From the NCBI RefSeq assembly GCF_024323335.1, contig NC_066583.1, forward strand, positions 276,169,416 through 276,233,415: DNA of 64,000 nt, read 5' to 3'. Made by a program: the position numbers and the translations under genes. The notes below the pieces were generated by a model that had not been told where the DNA came from, did no database searches, and saw nothing but the letters and a program-made list of their open reading frames with translations. This document shows, piece by piece, positions 44,541 to 56,100 of this stretch (the first letter of the stretch is position 1; every line of letters starts with the position of its first letter). Origin of the DNA: Lathyrus oleraceus (lineage: Eukaryota > Streptophyta > Magnoliopsida > Fabales > Fabaceae).

Positions 44541-47500
44541 CAAACAATCCTACAAGCACAGATAGCACACGCTATACACAAACAAGTGGCTCAAACAAGG
44601 GTTAGGTTTTAGTCAAGGGGTCATATCAACCTCGACAAACAAACCTCTGGAACTGGGTGAATGTGCTCTTAACCTTGCCATTGAGGGGCTAAGGTGAAGC
44701 AGATGAAAGGATGAAGTGAGGATGAGACCTCACAGCTCTTATCCCTGGCCTGGGAGAGCTTAAGACAAGAATGTGTGGGTTCAGAAAGTGGGAACCCTTC
44801 TACACATTTAAAACTGACTCAACTGTACAATTGTACAAGATCTTGGGTTTGTATCTGAAATGCACCAACACAGTGGTGTGAGCAAAGCAGATGACACACT
44901 GAATAGTGGGGGATAGATTGCATATCCCTACCTTCCACCAATTGCCTCTTCACTTAGGAGGACTTTGACTCCATGCAAGGACAAAATTAAACATCCACAA
45001 ACATTGCCTCTTAAGGAGGACTTCAGACAGTTGCCTGGCCAGGTAACAGGCCAGGTCTTCCAGACTACATGAAGTAAAAGAGACATACCTCAATGCAAAT
45101 TGCTTATACAAGCAAAGCAAAGCAAAAAGTTCACAAAGAACTAAGCAACTAAAGCACCTGAAACAGTCAAGCAGATGTTAGTATGCAACTTCAAACAAAA
45201 CAAACAAAAACAGACAACCACAGTCCATTAGAGGCACATGGATGTGCAAGGCACAAGGCTTAGGGCATGTGAGCCAAGCCACCTACAAAACAAATAGGTT
45301 AGACAATGATACTCGAGTAAGCTCAATCAAAAGAATTGGTCTTAATGGCCATTTGATGGTCAACCTGAAATCACAAACTCAAAGGTGAGTAGCAGGACCA
45401 CTAGGGCAAGCCTAGGGTCAAAAGTGAATGAGAAAGCCAAAACAGCAAAGGATATCCAATCAAAATCAAGTTTAAACCACTAGGAAACACAACCAATTGA
45501 ATTCACATTCATATCAAACACTATCATCATTTCCTGAACCATTTAGGTCAAAACATGGCAAACAGAAGCTCATAGAAGTCAACAGCAAGACTTGCATCAA
45601 AAGCAATCTAAACATTTTCCAAAAATCATCAAATAAATCAAGATCAAACCTAACACATAGCATGGTAAGCATGTCAAATTTCATCCCATTTAGACAAGTG
45701 GAAGGCAGTCAATGAAAATCAGAAAGTCAAAGCAATTTTGAACATGCTTAAGGAAGTCAACCAAACATGCATCAACTTAGAAAAATCATAAGTCAAGAAT
45801 GGTGTATGATAAATGAGTGGGATCAAAACCATGGTAAAGATGAGGATGTCTAGTTATCTCATGCAAAATTTCATGTCCATCTAATAAAGTATGAGAATTT
45901 CACAAATGAAATGGGAACATGTGTCACACAAAGTCAACATTTGTCTAGGCAGGGAAGAAAAATCTCAAACAAATGGAAAATAGTTCAATTAAATCCAAGG
46001 AAATTCACAAGTCAACTAGACATACAAGAGTAAGCTCATGCAAAAAATCAAGTCATTTGGAGGTCAAGAAGCATGGTAATGAAAATCATGAAGTTGGACA
46101 TCAATGGTGTGACACAAATTGTCAAACCCTAATTCAAAAAATCCTATCTCACAAACCACAAATGATAAATCCACAAACTTTATACCAAAATCACCATGAA
46201 TGTGTCTAGTTTAAGCACAAAACATTTGGGAGCCATTGGATACATTCTCATCATTTCACAATTGATTTGGCAAAGTGTACAAAATTTGGTCACATGTCAC
46301 AAACCCTAAGGCCATATAAAAACCACTCATCCAAAAATTCTGGAAAAATAATGATAAAAAAGTAGAGATCATAATGAACACAACACAAAAAATCCCATTC
46401 AAATTGGATCAAAAATGAGCAAGTTATGAATTTTGGAAATTTGATGAAATAATTGAAGAAATAAGATGAAATGATGAAACAAGAATGGCATAAATGTAAT
46501 TCCATGGTTCACTAACTTAAACGCTGCGTTTTGGCCAGTAAAATGAAATGATTTGATTGGCTCGTGGGGAATGGCACAGTAACACGTGAGAGAAAAACAG
46601 TTCTGGGCAAAGCATTTGAAAAAATAGTGTTTTCTACTGCACTGTTCATCATCAATGATGAACAAAAATCCCAGAGATGGGAATCAAATGTACCATCATG
46701 ATCAGCACACAACACACAGTCCAAATCCATTCATAGTTTTCACTAAATCGATCCAAACAAACAAGAAATGATCAAGAACATATTCAAACATGAAGCTTAA
46801 GAATCAAAGTTCTCACTCAATACAAGACCATTTCACACGATTCAAACTCTAAAGTGTTCATGGAAAGGAGATCTACATAATGCATAGTATCATTTAATAA
46901 ATAGTCATGTTCAAAAACTCACTTGATTTTAAGCACAGTTGGGATGCAGTGGCGATTAAGTCGTGAGAGGTTGAAACAGATGCTCCATAACCCTCCAGAA
47001 GGTGACTGATGCAAAAGGCTTAGCTCACAGAAGCTTGGTTTTACCTGAATCGAGCTCTGCCATAGGAGGGTGACTGTTAATGCAGCAGTGGAAAAGGAGT
47101 TCACAGGTTGAAACTGATGATTGCCATGAGCTTGGAAAAGTGTTTGGATGATGAGAAAACAAGAGCCAGGCTTAGTTCTTTAGAATTTCTTGACTGTCTT
47201 TGAAAAGTGAAAAAGAGGAAGTTTTTGGATCATGAGAGAATTTGGTCTGTCTAGGCCAACTGATTTTTGTGTGGCTTGTGTGGCTTGTGTGGCTGCTCCT
47301 CCTCTCAAAATGATGCTTGGACAATGTTTTTATGACAAGGCAGTGCTTGGTACTTTTGGGAGTTCTTGACAGATTTTAGACAAATGGCCAAGGTGTGGTT
47401 TTGAGCATGAGTGAATTTTCCTTGATTCGATGTGTTTGTGGTGTTAATTGTGTTTTTAAAAATGACAGCAAAAGGATGAAAAGCCCTGCTGTTTTGTGTT

Positions 47501-49689
47501 GCTTTTTTGGTCCTGCAGGGTTTGGTTCTCTTGGGAGTTTGATAGATTTTTTTGCAAAGATGCCAAAGTGAGGTTTTTGGAGTGTGATTGAAACAGGTTG
47601 GTTCTACTGGTTTGTTGGTTACAACTAGTTTAGTTTTGATGAATGGATGGTAAAATAACAGTGCCAGGCTCAGCTTCTTGGAAGTTTCTTTTACTGGTTT
47701 TTGAAATGGCCAAAAGCAAGGTGAGGTTCTTGGAGCAGGAATTCTGGGTGCAGTGTGTTTTTTCTGCTAGGTGGAAGCTTCATTTTGACAGCAAAATGAG
47801 AAAAAAAGAACTGCTATTGAATGTTGTTTTGTGGTTTTTGAGTTTTACAGCTTTTGTGTAAAATACCAAGATGAGCTTGAGAGAATGTCAAGTTATGTTG
47901 GTTTGTTGCTGCAGTTTTTTCATAGCTGCAAAATGATGAGGAACCTTGTGCCAGGCAAAGCAGGTTGTGACAGGTAGAAGAAAATGCCAAGGGTCTGTAC
48001 CAAGGCCTCAGTCAGGTTCTCTTGTATTGGCTTTAGTTTGTTATGTTTTGACAGAAAATGCAAGGCAAGGTTTGGTGCTGCTTGAGTTTAGACAGAGTGA
48101 ATGAGATGCCAAGGCCAAGGGTCAAATGCAGGGTTTTTGTGCTGCTGTAGGCAATTGATTTTACTGCAGTTGGATGGTGGCTGGCAAGGTAAGGCAGGGT
48201 TCATGTCATTTTGAAGTCTTTGGCAGCAAAACAGAAATGCATAGCAAGAGTGAGGTTTGAGAGGAGTGTGGATTTTTTTGTGGGAGTGAGTTGGTTTTAC
48301 TATTGTTATGTTGGCTGCAGCATTTGTGTCCAAAAGGACAGAAAAATCCTGCATAAGCTTTGCTTGGATAGTACAAGGTATTGTTGGAAGCATGGAGTGG
48401 AAGTGTCCTTTCCAAAATTTAAGCAAGCAAGGAATGGCTTCTTGTCTTGCTGTTGATTTCAGGCTGCAAGTGAGGCTCACCATGACAGAAAAATGCTGCA
48501 TAATGCTGCTAGTACAAGGCATGGTTGTGGAAGCATGGACAAGTATGGTGAATTTGTACCTTTCTTACAATTCAAGCAACCAAGCAATGGCCTTATGTAC
48601 TGCATATTTTGACTTTGCAAACACATTCTAAATGACATTTATGAGCTGTTCCAATTGGCCAAATGTTGAAAAAATGTTTAAATCAAAAAGTCAACTCTTG
48701 GTCAAACTTACATTTAAATGAAAAAGGTCAAAACATGCCATTTTGATTGGTGAAGTTTTGGCTCATGAAATTTATATTTTTGGAAAGAGGGGATCAAATG
48801 TGACTTGTAGGAAAAAACCCCACCAAAATTGGCCAAACGGTTTGGGAGATATGGCCCTTTGAAGTTCAAGATTTTCTGAAATCGATTCGATCATAACTTG
48901 CCAACCACACATGGGAATTAAGAGTTCTAGGACTTTTTGGAAATGGGAGAATAAGATCTTCAACTTTCATGTTGGGCAAAAATTCATTTGAGGCTTGTAT
49001 CAAAATGTAAGTTTGAGGATCAAGACTTTCCATTTATGGCAGGTTTCAGTTATAGGCCCAGTTTCCATTTTGGGAAATTTTGATCTGGCTTCAAATTCTT
49101 CCATGATGGTGTTTGGCATGATGTATGATGACTATTTTGACATGAATGAACTCTCACAAACCAAATCCAATCATCCAATCACTGATTAAATGGACAGTTG
49201 ACCAACAGTTGACTTTTAGGGTTTCTGACCGATTGTGCATTGACTGATGACTTCCAAACCCTAATTCCTTGAGGACTTGACTTCAAATGATGTCCCAAGT
49301 TGTATGAACTCTTGATTATTGACCATGGTGCCCAATTTCCACAAGAATGGCCACCATCCACTGCTTTGACTGACAGTTGACTTTTTTAGGGTTTTTGACT
49401 GTCTGTGTATGAACTGATGATCTCCAAGTCTTCAACCCTTGACCAAAATACTTCAAATAGACCTCCAAGCCATGTGAACTTGTTGGACAAACCCCAAGGC
49501 CTTGGCTCCCTTGAGAATTGGGCTTGCTTGCTTGACTGACTGATCTCCTGATCAGTTTGACCCAATTCCTTGATTGGCTTGCACTTGAGGCAAATGAAGC
49601 AATGCAAATGTTATGCAATGGACCATGATATGCTATGACCTAATATGAAAATGTATGTATAATGGTAGGTGCAAATTTGAGGTGCTACA

Positions 49690-49702
49690 GCTGCCCCTAT
49701 TC
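49690..49702 (-). promoter_or_regulatory. Element D polypurine tract
   Basis: Minus strand GAATAGGGGCAGC, directly before the 3' LTR start TGTAGC. Confidence 0.8.
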
Positions 49703-52367
49703 AATCAGCTGGGAACCCGAACGGATGATAGCAACGGCTGTCAGACTTTCAGGGTAAACAGGGATTGAATACCAAAGAACCGTAGAATTTGCACAGTACT
49801 GGATATGACACAAAAGAACCACGTCATTTACCGATGACAAACTGCATGACAGCTTCAAAAAAGCAAAAACATTTACCGATGGTTGGAGAACTGGAAACTT
49901 GATATTTACCGATATCAACTTCAGCACGACCATTTACCGATGGCGGCTGGGGAAAACAGATTTCTGAAAAGCAAAACCATTTACCGATGGTTAGAACTTG
50001 ATATTTACCGATATCAACTTCAGCCAGACCATTTACTGATGGCTGCTGGGAAACAGATTTGATGTAGAAAGGAAGCCAGACCATTTACCGATGGTGGCTT
50101 TAAAGAAACTCGACATTTACCGATGTCAACCCTAGCAAGGCCATTTACCGATGGCATGCTGCAACTGGGAATTCGATATTTACCGATATCGAAGAAAACT
50201 GGGCCATTTACCGATGGCGTCTCCACTTGGGGAGGAACAAAATCTTTGTGGTGATATCAGACAAGACGTTTACCGACGACTTCTGGGGGTTTTGATTTTG
50301 TTGACCAGACATTTACCGATGACTGGGATGAGACTCGATGTTTACCGACATCGAAAGATGATGTTTACCGACATCAAAAGAAATGACCAGACATTTACCG
50401 ATGACTGGGAATGAGAAATTTATTGGGGAGATACAAATATTGCAACTGGAAACCAGATAGGACATTTACAAATGACTCTACTGGGGATTTCTAGCTGGGG
50501 AATTATCAGACATTTACCGATGACTGACGAAAAGGGCTCGATGTTTACCGACACCGAAGCAATGGCGTTTACCGACACCAAAAAAATGACCAGACATTTA
50601 CCGATGACTGGGTGGAGACTCGATGTTTACAGACATCGAAAGATGATGTTTACCGACATCAAAAATGACCAGACATTTACCGATGACTGGAGTGAGACTC
50701 GATGTTTACAGACACCGAAACAATGGCGTTTACCGACACCAAACAAAGATGGCCAGACATTTACTGATGACTGGAGAGAATACTCGATGTTTACAGACAC
50801 CGAAACAATGGTGTTTACCGACACCAAAAATGATGACCAGACATTTACTGATGACTGGATAAAATATCCGATGTTTACAGACACCGAAACAATGGTGTTT
50901 ACCGACACCAAACAAAGAAACACACGCGGGCGCTAGCATGACACTTACTGGTATCACAAGAACGACATCTGAGATATGTCAAGGCAAGGTTGACCACTTG
51001 CTGGGGGTCTCACTGAGGAGAAACAAACTTTCTGTCACCATCGGGTGAGGAAATAAACCTCTGTGGGGATAATCAATCCTGAATGCTGTCAAGAGCAACT
51101 GTAGCAGTCTTGGTGCTGATGTTGAACAAAAATGATCCGCCTCTGTCGGGGATACGGTATGGTGAAGTTAACACATGAATGCATATGTTTGAATTTTTCT
51201 ATGGCGTAATGCTCCATATTGAATGGGAATGCTACGCAATTTTTGAGGATGCAATGATTACTACATGCAAAATGCGAATGAACCCTGGCTAGGGAGCCGA
51301 AATGATCAGATACTCTGACTCTGTGGGGAGACTCCTCTTGGGGAAATACTCTGCGGGGAATTCTGCTTGGGGAATGGTAAACTCTGCTTGGAGAAAAATC
51401 TGTTAATCCGCTGGGGATAACCCATGCAGTCCATAGGTAGAATAAGTGTTGGAGATAAATTTTGATGAACCTGCCTCACTCGGGGAGGAAATCGGCAAAT
51501 ACAGGCCGGCTGGGGACATGCAATCCTTAGATCTGTTGGAGAATAGAAAGCACTATCCACAGACGTCTCCGCAGGGGAACATAGCTCTGATAGCTTCCAA
51601 ACTTGCTTGGGGAAAATATCTGTTGAGGAAACGTCCTCACAGATGCCAATCTGAAACAAACAGCACAACAAAATGCCCCCAGGGGGTACATGGACAAGAT
51701 ACGCTCAAGTGTCCTCAACATTCAAAATGATTTTCAAATGTTTTATCATTCTGCACATTGTTGTGTAGCCTTCATCTTTTTTATATGCAATGCTTATCAA
51801 GAATTCGGACATTTTTGCAAACAAAACAGTAAAAGTAAAAACAAAAGAGCTATTTATCTGAATAACGACTTTTATTGATTGAAAATGTGCCTGAAGAGGC
51901 AAATACATCGGGAAGCAATTCCTAGAAAGAGGTAATTGCGCACAAAAAAGGAAAAAAATCTATCCTAATGGCAATGTGAACACGGCATCCACTATTTCCC
52001 AATTCTGTTATAACTCACAGATCATCAGTTTTCCTCCCAACTCCTTGCTTTCTGAGAAGAATGACTGGACAGATCACATCTTTCGAGATGGCAGATGATA
52101 AAGCTTGATGAAGTACAGACAACTCAGACTGTAGTCTTCGCTTTAATCCCTAATTTTTGCCTGGATCGCCCTTTCGGGTTTTCAATCCACCGGGATACCC
52201 ATTTTTGCCTAAGCCGCCCTTGCGGGTTTTCGACTTACCGGGTGTACAAATTCTTTTCATTTTATCCCTAATTTTTGCCCGAACCTTTTCTTTCTGTTTT
52301 TTTTTGGTTCGCCGGGATGCCCATTTTTTGCCTGGACTCTTTTATTCTTTTTGTCCAGCGGGTCAAT
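49703..52367 (-). repeat. Element D 3' untranslated region
   Basis: A 2.7-kb stretch between the pol stop (52368) and the polypurine tract. It contains the TTACCG hairpin array (49823-50935), then PBS-like segments (50474-50487 and many between 51300 and 51690), then the 'ttttgcc...ccgggat' phrases (52145-52370) also found after pol in A. ORFs at 50151-50957 in several frames are products of the repeat. Confidence 0.88.
49823..50935. repeat. Array of constant-loop hairpins (loop TTACCG)
   Basis: More than thirty copies of a dyad with centre TTACCG (CGGTAA on the element's sense strand). Examples: GTCAT/ATGAC (49823-49838), GATAT/ATATC (49901-49916), CCAT/ATGG (49930-49943), TCGATGT/ACATCGA (50335-50354) and GGTGT/ACACC (50810-50825). 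Arms vary in sequence and length and keep pairing. Some later copies have TTACAG or TTACTG centres. Confidence 0.92.
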
Positions 52368-55300
52368 TTATGCGAAGTATTTTTTGACTACATCTGAGTT
52401 GACAGGAGACGGAAAATCTTCACCATCCATAGTTGTAAGCATCAAGGCTCCACCGGAGAAGACCTTCTTCACAACATACGGACCTTCATAATTAGGAGTC
52501 CACTTGCCCCTGTTATCTGCACCGGGAGGGAGGATCCTTTTCAAAACTAGATCACCAATCTGATAGCTTTGAGGACGCACTTTCTGATCAAAGGCTCGCT
52601 TCATCCTTCGCTGATACAACTGTCCATGACATACAGCTGCTAGCCGTCTCTCCTCGATAAGGCTCAACTCGTTAAACCTTGTTCGAATCCACTCGGCTTC
52701 GTCCAGCTTGACATCCAATAAAACTCTCAGAGAAGGAATCTCCACTTCAACAGGTAGGACAGCTTCCATACCATACACAAGGGAGTAAGGGGTTGCCCCG
52801 GTCGACGTACGTACTGAGGTACGGTACCCATGCAAAGCGAAAGGCAGCATCTCATGCCAATCCTTGTACGTAACGACCATCTTCTGCACAATCTTCTTGA
52901 TATTCTTGTTTGCCGCTTCCACAGCACCATTCATCTTCGGTCTGTAGGGAGAAGAATTGTGATGTTCAATCTTGAAATCTTTACACAGCTCCTTCATCAT
53001 CTTGTTGTTGAGATTCGAACCATTGTCAGTGATGATTCTCTCAGGAACTCCATAACGACATATGATTTCTTTCTTGATGAACCGGGTAACCACTTGTTTG
53101 GTAACGTTAGCATAGGAAGCTGCTTCCACCCATTTGGTGAAATAGTCAATCGCAACCAAGATGAAGCGATGTCCATTAGAAGCAGTAGGCTCAATCTTCC
53201 CAATCATATCGATGCCCCACATGGCAAACGGCCAGGGCGAATTCATGATATTCAGAGGGCTTGGTGGTACGTGCACCTTATCAGCATAGATTTGACACTT
53301 ATGGCATTTCCGAGCATACTTGAAACAATCGGATTCCATAGTCATCCAGTAATAACCCGCTCTCAACAATTTCTTAGCCATTGCATGTCCGCCGGCATGA
53401 GTACCGAAGGAACCTTCATGAACTTCCTGCATTAACATGTCCGCTTCGGGTCTGTCCACGCATCTGAGCAAGACCATGTCAAAGTTTCTCTTATACAACA
53501 CATCATCCTGATTCAAATAGAAGCTTCCAGCTAGCCTCCTCAGGGTTTTCTTGTCATTCTTCGACGCACCTTCAGGGTACTCCTGAGTCTTGAGGAAATT
53601 CTTGATGTCATAATACCACGGCTTCTCATCCATCACCACAGACTCGGCTGCGAACACATACGCAGGCCTCTCAAGTCGATTCACCGCAACATGTGGCACA
53701 TGATTCCACCAATGAACTTTGATCATAGATGACAAAGTAGCAAGGGCATCAGCCATCTGATTCTCATCCCGGGGGACATGATACAACTTCACTTTCTTGA
53801 AGAACGTCAGTATTCTTCTGGTGTAATCTCTATACGGAATCAAATGCGGCTGATTCGTATTCCAATCTCCGTTGACTTGATTGATCACTAGAGCTGAATC
53901 TCCAAATATATCAAGTGTTTTGATCCTCAGATCAATGGCTTCTTCTATCCCCATGATACAAGCCTCATACTCAGCTTCGTTGTTGGTGACGTCAAACGTC
54001 AATCTGGCAGAAAAAGGTATATGAGCACCTTTAGGATTGATCAATACTGCCCCAACACCATTACCATTCATATTCACAGCCCCATCAAACATCAGTGTCC
54101 ACTTGTCATCCGGGTCCGGTCCTTCTTCGACAAGAGGCTCTTCGCAGTCTTTCATCTTCAGATACATGATGTCCTCATCAGGGAATTCAAACATCATAGG
54201 CTGATAATCTTCAATCGGTTGTTCGGCAAGATAGTCTGACAGAATACTACCTTTGATGGCCTTCTGTGACGTGTACTGAATGTCATACTCTGTTAAGATC
54301 ATCTGCCAACGAGCAACTCGTCCGGTGAGAGCTGGTTTCTCAAAGATGTACTTCACTGGATCCATCTTAGAAATCAATAAGGTAGTATGGTTCAGCATAT
54401 ACTGTCTCAGTCGGCGAGCAGCCCAGGCCAAAGCACAGCAAGTTTTCTCGAGCAGTGAATATCTTGTTTCACAGTCGGTAAACTTTTTGCTAAGGTAGTA
54501 TATGGCATGCTCTTTTCGACCAGACTCGTCATGCTGTCCCAATACACACCCCATCGAGTTCTCAGTCACTGACAGGTACATTATCAGAGGTCTCCCTGGA
54601 ACTGGAGGTATAAGGATTGGAGGTTTCTGTAAATACTCCTTTATCTTGTCAAAAGCTTTCTGACAATCATCATTCCACTTGATCGCCTGATTCTTTCTGA
54701 GCAGTTTGAAAATTGGTTCACATGTGGCAGTTAGGTGAGATATGAACCTTGCAATGTAGTTCAACCTCCCTAAAAACCCACGGACTTGCTTCTCCGTTTT
54801 CGGTTCAGGCATCTCTTGAATAGCTTTGACTTTAGCTGGATCAACCTCAATCCCTTTCTCACTGACAATGAAGCCTAAGAGCTTCCCGGATCTCACTCCA
54901 AACGTGCACTTGTTCGGATTCAACCTTAGTCTGAACTTTCTCAACCGGTCGAACAGCTTCTGCAAATTAACCAGGTGCTCCTCTTCTGTCTGCGACTTCG
55001 CAATCATATCATCCACGTACACTTCGATTTCTTTATGCATCATGTCATGAAGAGAGTCGTCATTGCCCTCTGATAGGTAGCACCAGCGTTCTTCAGCCCA
55101 AATGGCATCACTTTGTAGCAGAACGTGCCCCAAGGTGTAATGAATGTCGTCTTTTCCATGTCCTCTGGCGCCATCTTGATCTGATTATATCCGGAGAAAC
55201 CATCCATGAAAGAGAATACCGAGGATTGAGCCGTATTATCAACCAATACATCAATGTGAGGTAATGGGAAATCATCTTTCGGACTCGCTCTATTCAAATC

Positions 55301-55844
55301 CCGGTAATCGACACACATTCTAACTTTACCATCCTTCTTCGGCACAGGAACGATGTTGGCCACCCATGGGGGATAACTTGTAACAGCCAGAAAACCTGCA
55401 TCCCACTGCTTCTGAACCTCTTCCTTGATCTTAGTTGCCATGTCAGGACTCGTTCTACGAAGCTTCTGCTTGACCGAAGGACATCCTTCCCTAAGAGGTA
55501 ATCGATGCATCACAATGTCTGTATCTAAACCAGGCATATCTTGATACGACCAGGCGAACACTTCCACATATTCTCTCAGCATCTCAATCAGCCTCCTCTT
55601 GACAGAGTCCTCTAAAGCAGCCCCAATCTTGATTTCTCTTTTGTCGTCCTCAGTACCCAGATTAACAGTTTCCAACTCCTCCTGATGAGGTTGGATGACC
55701 CTTTCCTCCTGCTTCAGTAATCTGGCCAATTCTGCAGGGAGTTCACAGTCTTCCTCACTCTCCTCTTCAGCCTGGTAGATGGGATTGTCGAAATCATACT
55801 GAGCCATAACAGAACTGTTCATAGCGAATGCCATAAGATCGCTT
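52368..55844 (-). pseudogene. pol: Element D pol (RT, two RNase H domains, integrase), one frameshift
   Basis: From the splice acceptor the frame runs through an acidic linker, RT (54850-55500, intact YVDD), gypsy RNase H (54250-54600), second archaeal-like RNase H (53730-54090: FDGAVN, EAEYEA, GDSALV, RDENQMADALA), integrase finger (H..H..CHKC, 53290-53430), integrase core (GIDMIG, TDNGSN, VEAANK, 52900-53230) and C-terminal segment to TAA 52368. The only break is a single-base loss at about 55051, in a short T run of the coding strand, between the fingers and palm of RT. All catalytic residues that I can place are present. A sequencing or assembly slip is possible, in which case this pol would be intact. 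Confidence 0.95.
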
Positions 55845-56100
55845 CTGCATGTTTAATGCTTTGTTTTAGAAAAAGAGTTCAAAAAGGTCGCAAAAAATAA
55901 AAACATTGCCATTTTTATTGTTTTTTGGAAAAGAAAATGAAAACAAAAAATAGAAAGACAGGGATCACAAAGTTTGTTCAAAAAATGTCCTTCATTAATG
56001 ATAATCATTAAAACATGATGAGGCCCTACAAAAATGAATCACTACGCCTTGGGCAGAACGTAGGATTTTCATGCAAAATGACAAAACAACAGAAAATTAC
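55845..56100 (-). other. Element D intron between pro and pol, 256 nt
   Basis: Donor GA^GTAATT at 56100 overlaps the pro stop; acceptor CATGCAG^AAGC ends at 55845. Joining gives GAA AGC GAT CTT ATG and runs on in the pol frame. The donor is identical in A and B. Confidence 0.85.

Larger units (their letters stand above)
43451..49689 (-). repeat. Element D 3' LTR, 6,239 bp
   Basis: Starts TGTAGCACCTC on the minus strand (49689) and ends ...GATGCGACA (43451). The inner end carries GGGATAAATAA, the conserved block (43611-43628) and hairpin modules (43755-44270). The part around 49000-49400 is clearly related to the element B LTR near 18600-18900, sharing phrases such as GGGCACCATG. ORFs at 44000-48600 recur only through LTR duplication or chance. 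A CACGTG lies near 46585 but its relevance is unknown. Confidence 0.95.

Noticed and set aside
43398..44605. Plus-strand ORFs in the element D LTR, repeated at 62771-63540
   Set aside because: Duplicated by the LTR, low complexity, opposite to the element's sense, no recognisable domain.
46560..46600. G-box and CAAT-like promoter in the element D LTR
   Set aside because: CACGTG and CCAATCA occur near each other, but there is no supporting TATA or conservation in the B LTR.
47643..48631. Possible host gene in GT-rich sequence
   Set aside because: The region lies wholly within the D 3' LTR. ORFs are short and give no recognisable domain on either strand.
50151..50957. ORFs of 65-154 codons in both strands of the element D 3' UTR
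   Set aside because: Same cause: the TTACCG array is open in several frames. Peptides are simple repeats.
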